Assembly: GCF_000204055.1 (NCBI RefSeq)
Contig: NW_006768817.1
Coordinates: 232,997 to 296,996 of the forward strand
Direction: 5' to 3'
Source of the DNA: Melampsora larici-populina 98AG31
Lineage: Eukaryota > Basidiomycota > Pucciniomycetes > Pucciniales > Melampsoraceae
Length of the DNA stretch: 64,000 nt
Below the pieces are notes generated by a model. It was not told where the DNA came from, ran no database searches, and saw only the letters and a program-made list of their open reading frames with translations. Of the stretch, positions 1 to 10,058 are shown one piece after another (the stretch's first letter is position 1; every line of letters begins with the position of its first letter). A program made the position numbers and the translations under genes.

Positions 1-2344
1 TCTTGACGTGTGAACAGTCTGGCTTTTGTCCGAACTTCAGCTCGTAAGGAGTCTTGCCCATAGGCAAAGAAGATGATACCGTCCGGTTGATCAAATAAAC
101 TGACGCCTTGACAGCGTACAACCAGAACCTGATTGGCATATTTGCCTCGATCATTAAAGCCCGAGATTTTTCTTTAACTGAACGATTACCTCTCTCTGCT
201 ACCCCATTCTCCTCCGGGGTGTAAGCAGCAGTAGTTCTCATATAAATTCCTCTCTCTTCACAATATGGAACGATGAGATCGTTGATAAATTCAGTACCAT
301 TGTCGAGAGTGAGATTCTTGACTTTGGCATCACACTGACGTTCTGCCAACGCGATGTATTGGCGAATCTTTTCGAAAACTGCTTCAGCTGACTTAGATGA
401 CAAACCAGACACATCTCGATAACTGGAGTAATCATCGGTGAATAAGATAAAATAATGACTTCCACATAAAGCTGGCGTTCGAATAATCCCACTCAAATCA
501 ATGTGGACGTTTTCCAGTAACTCCTTGCTCCTCACACGTTTATAAGAATGTGAAACTTTGTGACCTTTTGCAAGGTCACATGAATTGCAATCGAGAGATA
601 CAGGAAGTGGTACAGATTTAAGATCCCCTATACCCAAAACACTTTCTTCTGATAACATTGTCCTCATATAACGAAGGTCGGGATGACCTAGTCGGCGGTG
701 AAGTGATACAGCATCAGTGAAGTGTGCCTGTGCCGACGGACGTTGAGATGTAATCCTTACATTGACTTGTAAGAGGTTGATGTCCTTCATAAAGCTTCCA
801 ATAAATGCAGTCTTTCCTGCTTGGGAAATGCGAAAGTTATCATTTTCACGAACAGTGACAAAGTCCTCCTTGATCAAAGCGGTGCCACAGATAAGATTGT
901 GTTTCAGAGTAGGTACGTGAAGACAGTCCTCAAGTCAAAAGATGTGACCATTGGGTCCTGTGATAGATACGTTGCCTCGTCCAAGGATAGGAAGCGTGAC
1001 AGTGCCACCCGCCAAGTTCAATGAATTGCTAAGATGGGACTCGTCGTGATAGGTAATGAAGGTGGATCGATCTTTGAACATGTGATGTGATGCCGCTGTA
1101 TCGATCAGCGCTACGACTTGATCCCCGGTAGTAGGTGAAGCAGTTCCGGTAATTTGAATGGTCGACGCATGACTCACCGATGGTGACATTCGATTGAAAG
1201 CCGCCTCCAGGTCTTCCACGGAAGGCTCCACTAGCGCCGCATTGGCAGACAACAATGAGTCAGGTAGATTTGATGGAACTTCCCCTTTCCATTGACCCAT
1301 CTTAATTCGTTTGGCAATCCACTCTTTCTGCAAGTGTTCGTTACCGGGCTTCTTGAAACATGAATCTGGTGAGTGATTTGTTCCCAAGCAACGTTTCTTG
1401 GTACATTTGTTCGCGAAACGGTTTGCCCGAGAAACAGCGCTGGCTTCAGGTACAATTTGAACTGGTGAGTGAGGTGGTTGTCGATTACCTCTCAACATAG
1501 CTACAGTGGTGAGACGTTTCTTCAGAGCTGTTACCACCTCGTCATAATTAGAGATATCCTTATCCGCTATAGCTTTAGCATCTTCAAAGTGATAGTTGTT
1601 AAGTGAGATGAGAAGCTTCTGCCCCATGTTGTTATCTGATATGGTGCCTCCTGCAGCTTTAAAACGAGTAACAGCTATTTGGAAGTTTTCTAAATGTTTA
1701 AGCAACGGAGTAGAGGCTGATTGAGTGATGAGATTCAAAGACCTTTCAAGTAATAACCTGATTTCATTTGACCTTCCTGCATGATGATCATCTATCGCTT
1801 TCCATAACTTAGCAGGTAAGCTTTGAGTTCTAGCTCCCAAAGTTGAATACTCGGTAATCTTAGGTTCGAATCGAGTTCTGTTGGTGGAGTCCAATTGTTG
1901 TAGTAACCAAGATGTCAAAACTTTCCTCACAACTTCATGAATGATCGATCCTGGTTCATCCTTGATGTCGTCATTCTCGATGTAATCCAGAAAATACATG
2001 GAATCTAAACCACATCTGATTTCTGATGACCATACGAAATAGTTGTCGTCCGATAATGGCTTCTCGGGACGAATTTTGCTCAGAGCTTGGTTCACAAATA
2101 CAGCTTGTAATTGCTTATTCGTTCCTTGCATTGCCTGTGGGTTAGGCGGGTTGACTGAAGCTGACATAGCCGCTGAAGGTAATGAAAGATCAAGGGATTT
2201 TGAGGTTGATTGAAGAGCAGAAAAGGGATTTAATGAAGAAAAGATATTTTGTAAAGTTTGATTGCCCTCCTCTTTGGATTCTGAATGTTCTTCCAAAGGT
2301 GGGAGATTTTCTATTGATGTGGATTGGAGTTCGTTATTGCTCAT
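1..2344 (-). pseudogene. copia gag-protease-integrase polyprotein with one in-frame stop, cut by the window edge
   Basis: From ATG at 2344, about 469 codons encode a Ty1/copia gag (UBN2-like helical region, a C...H...C zinc-binding stretch CLGTNHSPDSC) and the start of the aspartic protease (DTAASHHMF, the DSGA-type active site). A TGA at 935-937 ends this reading. The same frame then continues without further stops to base 1 through CLHVPTLKHNL, the GAG-pre-integrase motif LHRRLGHP with a CxxC pair, and the integrase core with HIDLSG, LTLDNGTEF and PEENGVAERGNR, which carry the catalytic D, D and E. Known copia order is gag-PR-IN-RT-RH; RT and RNase H would lie left of the window. The lone stop suggests a young, singly inactivated copy. 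The integrase half has no in-frame ATG and would be missed by a simple ORF scan. Confidence 0.85.
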
Positions 2345-2371
2345 CCAGTATAGATAATTCGGATCGAAAAT

Positions 2372-2389
2372 ACGTTTCTCTCGCTACCA
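2372..2389 (-). other. primer-binding site of copia element 1
   Basis: Reading the minus strand, the LTR ends in CA and is followed at once by TGGTAGCGAGAG. TGGTA is the complement of a tRNA 3' end (TACCA), and the implied A1:U72 acceptor pair fits initiator Met tRNA, the usual copia/Ty1 primer. The tRNA identity is inference because no tRNA gene is in view. It lies 28 bp upstream of the gag start codon. Confidence 0.6.
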
Positions 2390-3156
2390 TGAAAATGTAT
2401 GAGTGAATCGGAATGAGATCCTATAGATTGACACCTGATAGAAGCGCTATAAACAATAAGTAGGTGACTATAATATCCTGCTCTTAGGAATATTGACTAA
2501 CCTGATAGAAGCGCTATAAACAATAAGTAGGTGACTATAATATCCTGCTCTTAGGAATATTGACTAACCTGTTAAAGGTTAGATGATAATAAAATGAAGC
2601 ACACGTAGATAATGTGAGCTATGATCTAAGTCAAAGATAAAAGTTCTCTTTTCCAAAGATTGTTTTAATTACCTGATAGAAGCGCTATAAACAATAAGTA
2701 GGTGACTATAATATCCTGCTCTTAGGAATATTGACTAACCTATAACACAACAACATGATACAAAGAAAACATCAATCACTAGTTTATGGAAATGAAAAGA
2801 TTGATAAAGGTTAAAGTACCTGTTAAAGGTTAGATGATAATAAAATGAAGCACACGTAGATAATGTGAGCTATGATCTAAGTCAAAGATAAAACTAACAG
2901 ATTCATATCAGATAAAATTCAATTGAGTGAAAAACAAGTTTATAAAATACGTACGTTCTCTTTTCCAAAGATGGGAAAAGAGAACTACAACAGAGAGCTC
3001 GAGGATTATAAGGAAAAGGAATATGATTGATTGGGGTTAAATGAAATATGACATCATTCTCGTCTATCCTTACTTAAGTGATTTCTTAACTCTTAATGAT
3101 TAGTTTTATTTATGTCCTTTACTAAATTAACTCCTTATGTCGATTGAACATTAACA
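2390..3156 (-). repeat. 5' LTR of copia element 1 with a second, intronless leader copy
   Basis: In transcript sense the LTR contains a leader exon beginning near 2972, a GT-AG segment (2894-2954), exon B (2820-2893), a GT-AG segment (2740-2819) and exon A (2673-2739). A 12-bp spacer and a second leader follow. In that second leader exon 1 joins B directly (junction 2642/2643), B joins A directly (2568/2569), and A is present twice in tandem (2502-2568 and 2435-2501, 67 bp each). B is 74 bp in both copies. A TTATAAT stretch lies about 38 nt upstream of the inferred RNA start. The outer LTR border is uncertain. Confidence 0.7.
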
Positions 3157-3230
3157 TAAGTACATAGTTTTTTTACTAACTTTTTAATGATATATTTTTA
3201 TTTTTAACTCTCATGCTTTGTTCCACTTAG

Positions 3231-4352
3231 GTCATTGATCAAATCCTAAGCGAACATTTAGCCAAATACCATTTGACAAACCGCCGCCGAGGAACTGACG
3301 TGAAGAAAGTTGCATACTTTCGCGGGATCACCTTTGATGGTGGTGACTGGGATGATCTAAACGCGCTTAATCAAGAGCTGTTGGTAAGCATCTATTTCAT
3401 GTTCTTAGTAATGAATGAAGCAAGTTTAACCACTGACATTTGTTCAACTTGCCAGCCCTTTCTTTTGTTGACTAAACGTTTTGAGGAGGATAGTGCGAAT
3501 GGATCCATTGTTTTACCTGAGTATTCAATCCTCTTGGAATCCCTCAAAACACGTCAGACTATGATACAAGAAGACGACCCCCTAGCGCCGATGATCAACA
3601 AAATGGTGGTATGGATGGAAAAGTATTGGACTGAAGCACTCAAGTGTGATAGTCTGGTCTTTGCTACTATTTTGAACCCTCTCTTTCGACACCGCTTCTT
3701 TGAGAAGACATTTGGTCCTCAAGATAAAATTACCGTCGAGGCCCTTGCAGCTTTCACCAGCGCATACAATAATCGCAAGGCTGAGCATGCAGTCCTTGAT
3801 TCCCAACGCTCGCTACACAACAAAACACCATCTCTATCGATTCCAAACAGCAAAGTACCTTCTGTCTATCAACTCTTCAGCCATGATACTCAAACTGAGC
3901 GTACGGATGAACTGAAAAGGTATCTTGAAGGAGATCATCCATTGTTACCGGTTGTGAAAGATGGAGATGATGATCAGGCAATTGATCCGAAATGTGTATT
4001 GCGATGGTGGAATGTGAGTCTTCTTATTATTGTAATTTCATCTTGAACTTTTGCCTATATACAACCCAATCACTAACATATTTCATTGTAGGACCATGAA
4101 CATCACTATCCGGTCCTTGCCTCTATGGCACGCGATTTCCTAGCAATTCCAGCTTCATCTGCAACTGTGGAAAGATCTTTTTCCGCTGCTGCTGATGTAT
4201 GCTCAGCAAATCGAGGTCGGTTGGCGCCACATACTATTGAGCGAAATGTAGGTTGCCTCTTGTGGCTTCGTGAAAAGGTTGCAATGGTTGGGGATTGGAT
4301 GACTGTGGCTGGAGTTCTAGCTAAGAATGCTGCAAAGGGAATTATAACTTGA
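3231..4352 (+). pseudogene. hAT-family transposase, C-terminal half
   Basis: Three exons are visible: 3231-3383, 3456-4013 and 4092-4352, with clean GT-AG borders and an unbroken frame. The last exon carries the hAT dimerisation domain (HYPVLASMARDFLAIPASS, ATVERSFS, then a LAP..IE..VGCLLWLR block), the diagnostic C-terminus of hAT transposases. Exon 2 holds the preceding helical insertion region. An acceptor (CACTTAG) at 3230 shows that at least one upstream exon is missing; the N-terminal zinc finger and first catalytic aspartates are not in the window, and copia element 1 lies where they should be. I infer a 5'-disrupted, inactive copy. Confidence 0.85.
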
Positions 4353-4399
4353 ATATCTTTGTATAATAGTGATTTTATCAAATAAATTCCAAACTTCAG

Positions 4400-4625
4400 T
4401 GCGAAGAAGTGCCGCTAACCCGCTTTTTAGCGGCTTAGCGTACAATTTTCCGTTAAGCTATTTCTCAAGCTTAGCGGGTGCCTTTTTTTCCCGCTAAGTT
4501 TTTTCATCAGCTTTAGCGGGAGCGCGCTAAGCTTTTTTTTTAGCGGCTCGTGCCTTAGCTGATGCTTGCTAAGCTAAGCAAAGGTTGGGATATTCCTTAG
4601 CTTAGCTTAGCAAGCCACCGTTGTT
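4400..4625. repeat. hAT 3' subterminal motif array (TTAGCGG / GCTAAGC)
   Basis: Just after the transposase stop, a roughly 225-bp stretch is packed with variants of TTAGCGG, CCGCTAA, GCTTAGC and CTAAGC in both orientations, about a dozen in all. Subterminal arrays of short repeats next to the coding region are known transposase-binding sites of hAT elements. The exact 3' end and terminal inverted repeat could not be fixed because the 5' end is missing. Confidence 0.6.
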
Positions 4626-4830
4626 ATAAGCTAAAAGCTTCATTTGGAATAACACTTTTGTGTTGAGTTAATTTCTCTGGTGCCTTATTATCAAGATACT
4701 TTTCTCTATTATCAAAGTCCTGGTTATTTTTCCCTGTTATCAGGAGACTTTAACAACAAAGTCCAGTTTGTTAAAGATTCTCAGAAAGAGCAGTCACAGA
4801 CACCTTCTGTAAAGTTATTATATTTGCAGA

Positions 4831-6420
4831 TTATCCTCTTTCAAAGCACTGTATAGCCCTTGTTGTGCTATTAGTACCACAACGGTTGGTAATCCATCCT
4901 TCATAGAACAGTCTTCCTCCAGCGATGAGATTTTGTTTAAGAGATGGAACGAATAAACAGTTGTTGAGAATTGTGATATCACCCGTTGGTCCAAAGATTT
5001 TGACGCTTCCTCTTCCTTTAATTTTGAGGGTAGCAGGTCCACCAGCCAATCCAACTTGTTCACTAGCGGATGATAGGTCAATAAAGTTGTCCTTTTTGAA
5101 GTACTTCATCGATTTGAACATGTGATGAGTAGTTCCACTATCGACGATACCGAAATGCTCGTTTTCGATTGTTGCTTTTGGATCCACTATGTAGACGGCG
5201 CTAGCGCTTGCTGAGAAATCAGATTGATCAAGCGCGGCTTGAAGTGATGATAGTGACGGTAGATCAGGGACTTGAGTAGCAAGGGAAGAAGATGCGGTAA
5301 CAGAATTCGCAGAGTTTGATTGATTTGAAGGCCTCGGTCTTTCCACCCATTCACCTTTTGCTTTCTTAGCTTCTACCCAAGCATTGTACTTATCAATGTT
5401 TTTAGGATTTCTGATGCAGGCAGCACGAGTGTGTGTTAATGATACACATTCCTTAGGCAAACACCTGGTTTGAACGTAGTTTTGGCGTTTTCGCATAGGA
5501 CTAGCGGCACTTGATTGGACGGTTGGAAAAGAAGGCGTGGTTGGGTGTAGCATGGCCCGATTAGTTATACGAACCTTGAGAGCAGTGACAATGTTATCAT
5601 ATTCGAAGATATTGCTGTCGGCAATGTCCTCAGCAACTTTCATCCAGTCAGAATTTAGAGACATTAATAATTGTTGACCTAATTCTATGCTTCCTATCTT
5701 TCCTCCTGAGCTAGTATAGGCGGTATAAAATCGGTTGAACTCATCCATATGAACGGGTAATAATGAATCACCTTGAGTGAGATTAAAAAGAAGTCTCCTC
5801 GAGAGCATTTGATGAGCTGACGTTCAAGGAGAGTGATGATCACGGATTTTTATCCACAATTTACTTGGAGCTGGTTCAATATCAGGACCAATAGCTGTTT
5901 CAATAGTTATCGAAGGTTCAAAACGATTTCTATTAGGTTGGTCTATTTTGGATATCATCCAAGTAGTGAGTGATTCTTTGACAACTTTGTTAAATAGTTG
6001 TAGATCGGGGTCGGATGTGGGTTCTTCTTTATCAGATAATAAGAAAGAAGTGAATGATAAGGATCTTATACCGGCCATAATTTCTGATGACCAGTTAGGA
6101 TAATTTGTATCGTTTAACTTCTCAGTTATTGTGATCTTCAACAACGTATTGACCATGGATGAAGCAATTTGGAAATGTCGGCTGCCAAAAGCTAATGGAC
6201 TAGTCGTTGTAACCACAGTAGTACCAGGTGGTGGTGCGGTTGGAGGGATTGATGTTGACATGGTTGGTAGAAGATTCTGTACAAAAGTCTTATCACTGAT
6301 AGATTCAGGTTCTGATGAAGATAGAAAGTTTTCTTCTGAGTTAGAAGATATGGATGGTGTTGGTGAAGAGGTGTTCAATTCTTGTATAGGCCCAGATACG
6401 GTTTCTTCGTCATTCATCAA
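4831..6420 (-). pseudogene. copia gag-protease polyprotein with in-frame TGA, 3'-truncated
   Basis: From ATG at 6420 the frame runs 198 codons to TGA at 5824-5826, then continues in the same frame to 4831. The first part is the N-terminal gag with KLWIKIRDHH, matching KLWKAIDDHH of element 1. The second part has the gag helical region, a zinc-binding stretch (CLPKECVSLTHTRAAC), the protease motif VDSGTTHHMF and CLFVPSLKQNL. Where element 2 has the stop, element 1 has HHAGRSN with an arginine, so a CGA to TGA change is the simplest explanation. After LKQNLIAGG the frame drifts away from copia and ends, so this is a truncated relic. Confidence 0.8.
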
Positions 6421-6449
6421 TTGATTGAATGATTAGTCGGATCGATTTT

Positions 6450-6464
6450 TGTCTCCCACTACCA
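6450..6464 (-). other. primer-binding site of copia element 2
   Basis: The minus strand reads TGGTAGTGGGAG directly after an LTR end in CA, in the same place as in element 1, 30 bp before the gag ATG. It is complementary to a tRNA 3' TACCA end, probably initiator Met tRNA by family precedent. Confidence 0.5.
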
Positions 6465-7255
6465 TGTAAATGGCTAAGAAGACCGTAAGACCTATAAATG
6501 TAGTGCAGCGTATTAGCACTCTTCTCCAACAAGCTCAGGTATGCAGACCTTTGCTAACCTAAAGGTTTGGGAGGTAAAGATGAAATGAGAAACAAATAAG
6601 TAAACTCGAGAGTTTATAAGAGTTGATCTAAAGGAAGTTTCTCTTTCCAACAGATATCATATTATTAATTACTAATCAACTAACCTATAAATGTAGTGCA
6701 GCGTATTAGCACTCTTCTCCAACAAGCTCAGGTATGCAGACCTTTGCTAACCTAGAATAGATAAAGATAGAGATAATGAAAAAGAAAGACAAGTTAGACT
6801 AATGAAACGTAACAGAAAAACCAGATGAATTTGTACCTAAAGGTTTGGGAGGTAAAGATGAAATGAGAAACAAATAAGTAAACTCAAGAGTTTATAAGAG
6901 TTGATCTAAAGGAAGTTCTACATTGAATGATGTCAGTATTATGATGAAATACAAAAATTCAAGTGAAAGACTTACTCTCTTTCCAACAGATAAGGAAAGA
7001 GAGACAAAGTCGAGAAACACAGTCAACGACATATAAGAGAGAATTCTTGAGAAAACATATTGGGATTGATGTTCATCAAACTTGTTGAGAAATAAAAAAG
7101 TAATCTGAGAACGAAAAACATATGTAAAGCACTTTGCATCTAACCAAACTACATTTCGAAACCACAGTCTTGATTGTCTTTTAACAAAAACAACTTCAAT
7201 ACTAATAATTTCTGAATTTTTTGAGTATGTAGTACTTTTCACAACAAGTGACATG
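6465..7255 (-). repeat. 5' LTR of copia element 2 with a second, intronless leader copy
   Basis: Transcript sense: leader exon 1 ends at 6976, a GT-AG segment (6918-6975), exon 2 (6837-6917, 81 bp), a GT-AG segment (6752-6836) and exon 3 (6685-6751, 67 bp). A spacer follows, then a second leader in which exon 1 (6640-6656), exon 2 (6559-6639, 81 bp) and exon 3 (6492-6558, 67 bp) are joined without the two GT-AG segments. The copies differ by very few bases. The outer LTR edge near 7255 is a guess. Confidence 0.7.
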
Positions 7256-7443
7256 TGTTTTGCTTACCCATTTGTCTTCCTACACCAGCTTGGGTGGGCG
7301 GGCGTTTAACAAATTTTTGTAGATAAGATTTCAAGGTTCAAAAATGTTGTAGGTTACATAGAACAAGTAAAGCAAAATTATACTCTTTTGTAAGTTTAAT
7401 TTTATGATGATCAAACAAAGAGACTGGGAATTCTAGGGAAACC

Positions 7444-8223
7444 ATCACACAACGTGAATTATTATGTCTGAAACCCAATTGAGCAGAGTTGCGGTGTCCG
7501 AGTCCGCAACTTTGCTCAATCACGGGTTACGTTCACAATACGTTCACAACACGTTCACAGGGTACCCTCGAGCCGTACTATGCACACCTGTACAACCAGG
7601 TCCTCCTACGTAGTTTAACACACGCCCGACTAACCGCATCTTGCGCAAGCTGTCCCCCGGGCCCCAAAGCCTGCGCAACATGCTCAGCATTTCAAGGGTA
7701 TACGCTACTTAGCGAGCCCTGAGCTCACCAGCTTAACTTCATCCAAGCCAACCGTTTCAGAAATTTTCAAAAGGCTTGTTTTGGAATTTGGGGATTACAC
7801 ATATAAATGTATATGTATATGTGTATTTACAATATCTGATAAATAATATTTAATACATATGAAAACTTGAACAATGGGAAGGGGCCAGAAGAGCTCGAGG
7901 GTAACCTGTGAAATTAATGTGAACGCATCACCAACATATTTACCTCGGATTTTGTAATCCGAGGTATCCTTGGATGCAAAACCTCGGACAGAAGCTTCCC
8001 GAGGTTTTGATCCGAGGTACTTCTCAGGGCAAAAAAATACCTCGGGCGAAACCCTTGGACAAGGTCTGTCCGAGGATTTGCCTCCGATGATGCCTCGGAT
8101 TTCTCAACCCGAGGCATCTATGCTGGCCATTGTGAACAAAACCCGCAATTGAGCAAAGTTGCGGACTCGGACACCGCAACTCTGCTCAATTGGGTTTCGG
8201 ACATAATAATTCCCGTGGTGTCA
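7444..8223. mobile_element. non-autonomous DNA element with about 95-bp terminal inverted repeats
   Basis: The left arm (about 7444-7540) and right arm (about 8132-8223) are near-perfect inverted copies. Each arm contains its own stem-loop, built from TTGAGCAGAGTTGCGG, a short loop and CCGCAACTTTGCTCAA. No ORF of note lies between them. A separate small palindromic repeat (7928-8126) occupies the right half. Long TIRs suggest a Mutator-like or related non-autonomous element. I could not see a clear target duplication. Confidence 0.7.
7928..8126. repeat. about 200-bp TIR repeat (CCGAGG family), inner copy
   Basis: The repeat is built from variants of CCTCGGAT and ATCCGAGG in both orientations, running from CACCAACATATTTACC to GGCATCTATGCTGGC. 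The same architecture recurs at 38171-38374 and in a cluster at 41545-42410, so this is a dispersed family. Here it lies inside the long-TIR element. Confidence 0.6.
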
Positions 8224-9099
8224 TCTTTATTCATTCTAGATCTACAGTCCTATCAAGACATCTGAATAGATAGCTCATCTTGTGATGAGAGAGGCCATAT
8301 ACCTTAATGCTTGTCTGGCAGGAATGGATATCTTTGTGTGCCCGTATACTATTTTCCAAATGCCCTTGTCAACCCATTCTTGTTTTTCCGTGTTAATTAT
8401 GGGACCCATTAATTATTACAAAGACACTGGCAGGTCTTATTGATATTTCTATGAGTACCATGGTGATATTTCACAAGTTTCTATGTGTCTACTTTGTAAT
8501 TGAAAAATTTTTGCTGCAGTAGAAAAATACCGGCAAAAAAGTGAGACACAATCAGTATCATCTCAGATCATCCCACACTTCTTGTTGCCTGTTTTGCGGA
8601 GAAATCAAGACCAACGGGTGGGAACAGCGGCGACATTTGATACAAAAAACAAATCTTATGTATCAGCGGAGCTTCGCAGGAGATCTGATGAAGATTGTTG
8701 ATTGTTTCAGAGAAAGCGTCGCCCAAACCACACACAAAACCGAGTCATAAGTCTCTCTACAGGTTTTGATTATCTTTCCCACCGGCAATAAGCTTGCTGA
8801 GACGTGAAGAAATCCAAGTCAGGGACTGTTGCTTCGAGGGTTTTGCTCGTGACAGAGATTAGTTTGTCAAATCAGCTGCACACCTTCCGGATAGAGTTTG
8901 ATCAAGTCGTGCTTCTCAGCTTCATGTAGAGTACAAAGTGTGGTATACACAGTAGGAACATGAATTTCTAATCAATAAGTTTGATATAAGAGACCTGTGC
9001 AGTCAATGGAAAGCAAGCGATCTTCATTCTTTGCCGGCGACTTGTTTGCCAAGTGGTAACATCATTCAATTTCGAGGCACCCTCCACATTATCCTCAAC
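8224..9099. other. gene-free stretch
   Basis: Unique-looking AT-rich sequence between the long-TIR element and the secreted-protein gene. I see no convincing exon, repeat or RNA gene. It presumably includes the promoter of the gene at 9100. Confidence 0.4.
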
Positions 9100-9946
9100 A
9101 TGCCTAGTGTAGTCAAAATGGTTAAAATGGCCCTTATGATCACTCTCCTCTGCTCACCAATGTTTACCTTGGTTTTGTCAGCTATACAAACATCTCGCGG
9201 TGAGCCCTAATCCGCGCTCTGATTTTTTTCCCTCCCATCCTGAATCGTCAATGTGCACTCGAAGTCGCACTGTCGTCCTCATTTCGCCTTGGTCAGAATG
9301 TTTCTGATCCCTCTGTTGACTTGCATTTGCATACCCATCTCTCGTAATTTCCAGGACTCAGCGGCGGTGAGTTAAGATATGTGATCTATAATTTTGTATC
9401 CTAAGCTAAATCGGCTGTTTCAACAGACGAAGAGGAAGCGTTCGAGGCTGCAGCTGGGTTTGTAGGGCGTCGCGCGAAATATCCCACCGGCGAAAATATG
9501 ATTAGCCATTTCCTGGTTGAGCCCTTGAACAATCTAGTGGTGAAAGTCAATCGAAACGAGGTAGAAACGTATGGTAAGTACTGAAAGGCAAACATGTAAA
9601 GATGGTACAGGCCGTGATAAAGCGAAGGAGAATATTTCATTCCCGCCTCGAAATTTTGTAAATCCTGATTATATATCTTGAATACATCTATTGTCAGCTT
9701 TTCTGGATGGGGCCGGGCCCATCATTAAAGAAGGTTCTCGCCACCGAAGTAAGTCATCACTCAATTTCCAAAATCTCTTTTTGAGAATGATTTTGTTGAT
9801 TTTTGTTTCATCTCGCCATAGTTGTCCAAGTTGACACCGACGAATTTCAATTCACTTGGTTTTTTCATGGATATAGAGGCCAGTTGAACCTGAAGAAGAC
9901 ACAGGGTTTCAAAATCCACTCTATTAACTTGTACCCTGAGTCTTAG
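9100..9946 (+). CDS. small secreted protein, effector candidate A (5 exons)
   Basis: Exons 9100-9199, 9355-9366 (12 nt), 9427-9573, 9698-9748 and 9822-9946 join with GT-AG introns, all in phase 1, to give a 144-residue protein ending at TAG 9944-9946. The first 28 or so residues form a hydrophobic signal peptide (two early Met, then ALMITLLC and MFTLVLSA), after which there is no further membrane segment. The mature part is acidic then mixed and cysteine-free, with a DEEEAFEAAAG stretch and an aromatic core FQFTWFFHGY. I know no family for it. Small size, secretion and intron richness fit rust effector candidates. A related gene with the same later intron phases lies at 40348-41190. The exon model is hand-built; the 12-nt exon is the least certain piece. 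Confidence 0.7.
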
Positions 9947-10058
9947 GCTAATGTCTCCAGAAGAGGATCATGATTCGATCACTTAAACTCAGATTCAAGC
10001 TATAGGGTTCTTCTTCCTTACAATATGACAAATCTCGTCGAGTTCGTTGGAGACATAT

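Larger units (their letters stand above)
1..3156 (-). mobile_element. Ty1/copia retrotransposon 1, 5' part only
   Basis: The minus strand holds LTR, primer-binding site, gag, protease and the integrase start of a copia element, and the element runs off the left edge of the window. The LTR inner edge is at about 2390, just before the primer-binding site. The outer LTR edge near 3156 is a guess: a TGTTA-type start is present there, but the partner LTR is out of view so no target duplication can be checked. The element abuts or interrupts the upstream part of the hAT gene that follows. Confidence 0.75.
4815..7255 (-). mobile_element. Ty1/copia retrotransposon 2, gag end only
   Basis: The minus strand carries an LTR with leader, a primer-binding site and gag-protease of a second copia family related to element 1. 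Integrase, RT and the 3' LTR are absent: similarity stops at about 4815-4880, where sequence next to the hAT remnant begins. Both outer borders are approximate. The left border looks like a truncation rather than an insertion edge. Confidence 0.7.

Noticed and set aside
238..492. Open frame on the minus strand at the left edge
   Set aside because: It is out of frame with the copia integrase, which reads cleanly through the same bases.
2434..2567. The 67-bp tandem units as introner-like elements (they begin GT and end AG)
   Set aside because: The units are retained in the intronless leader copy, where true introns are missing, so they behave as exons whose ends happen to read GT...AG.
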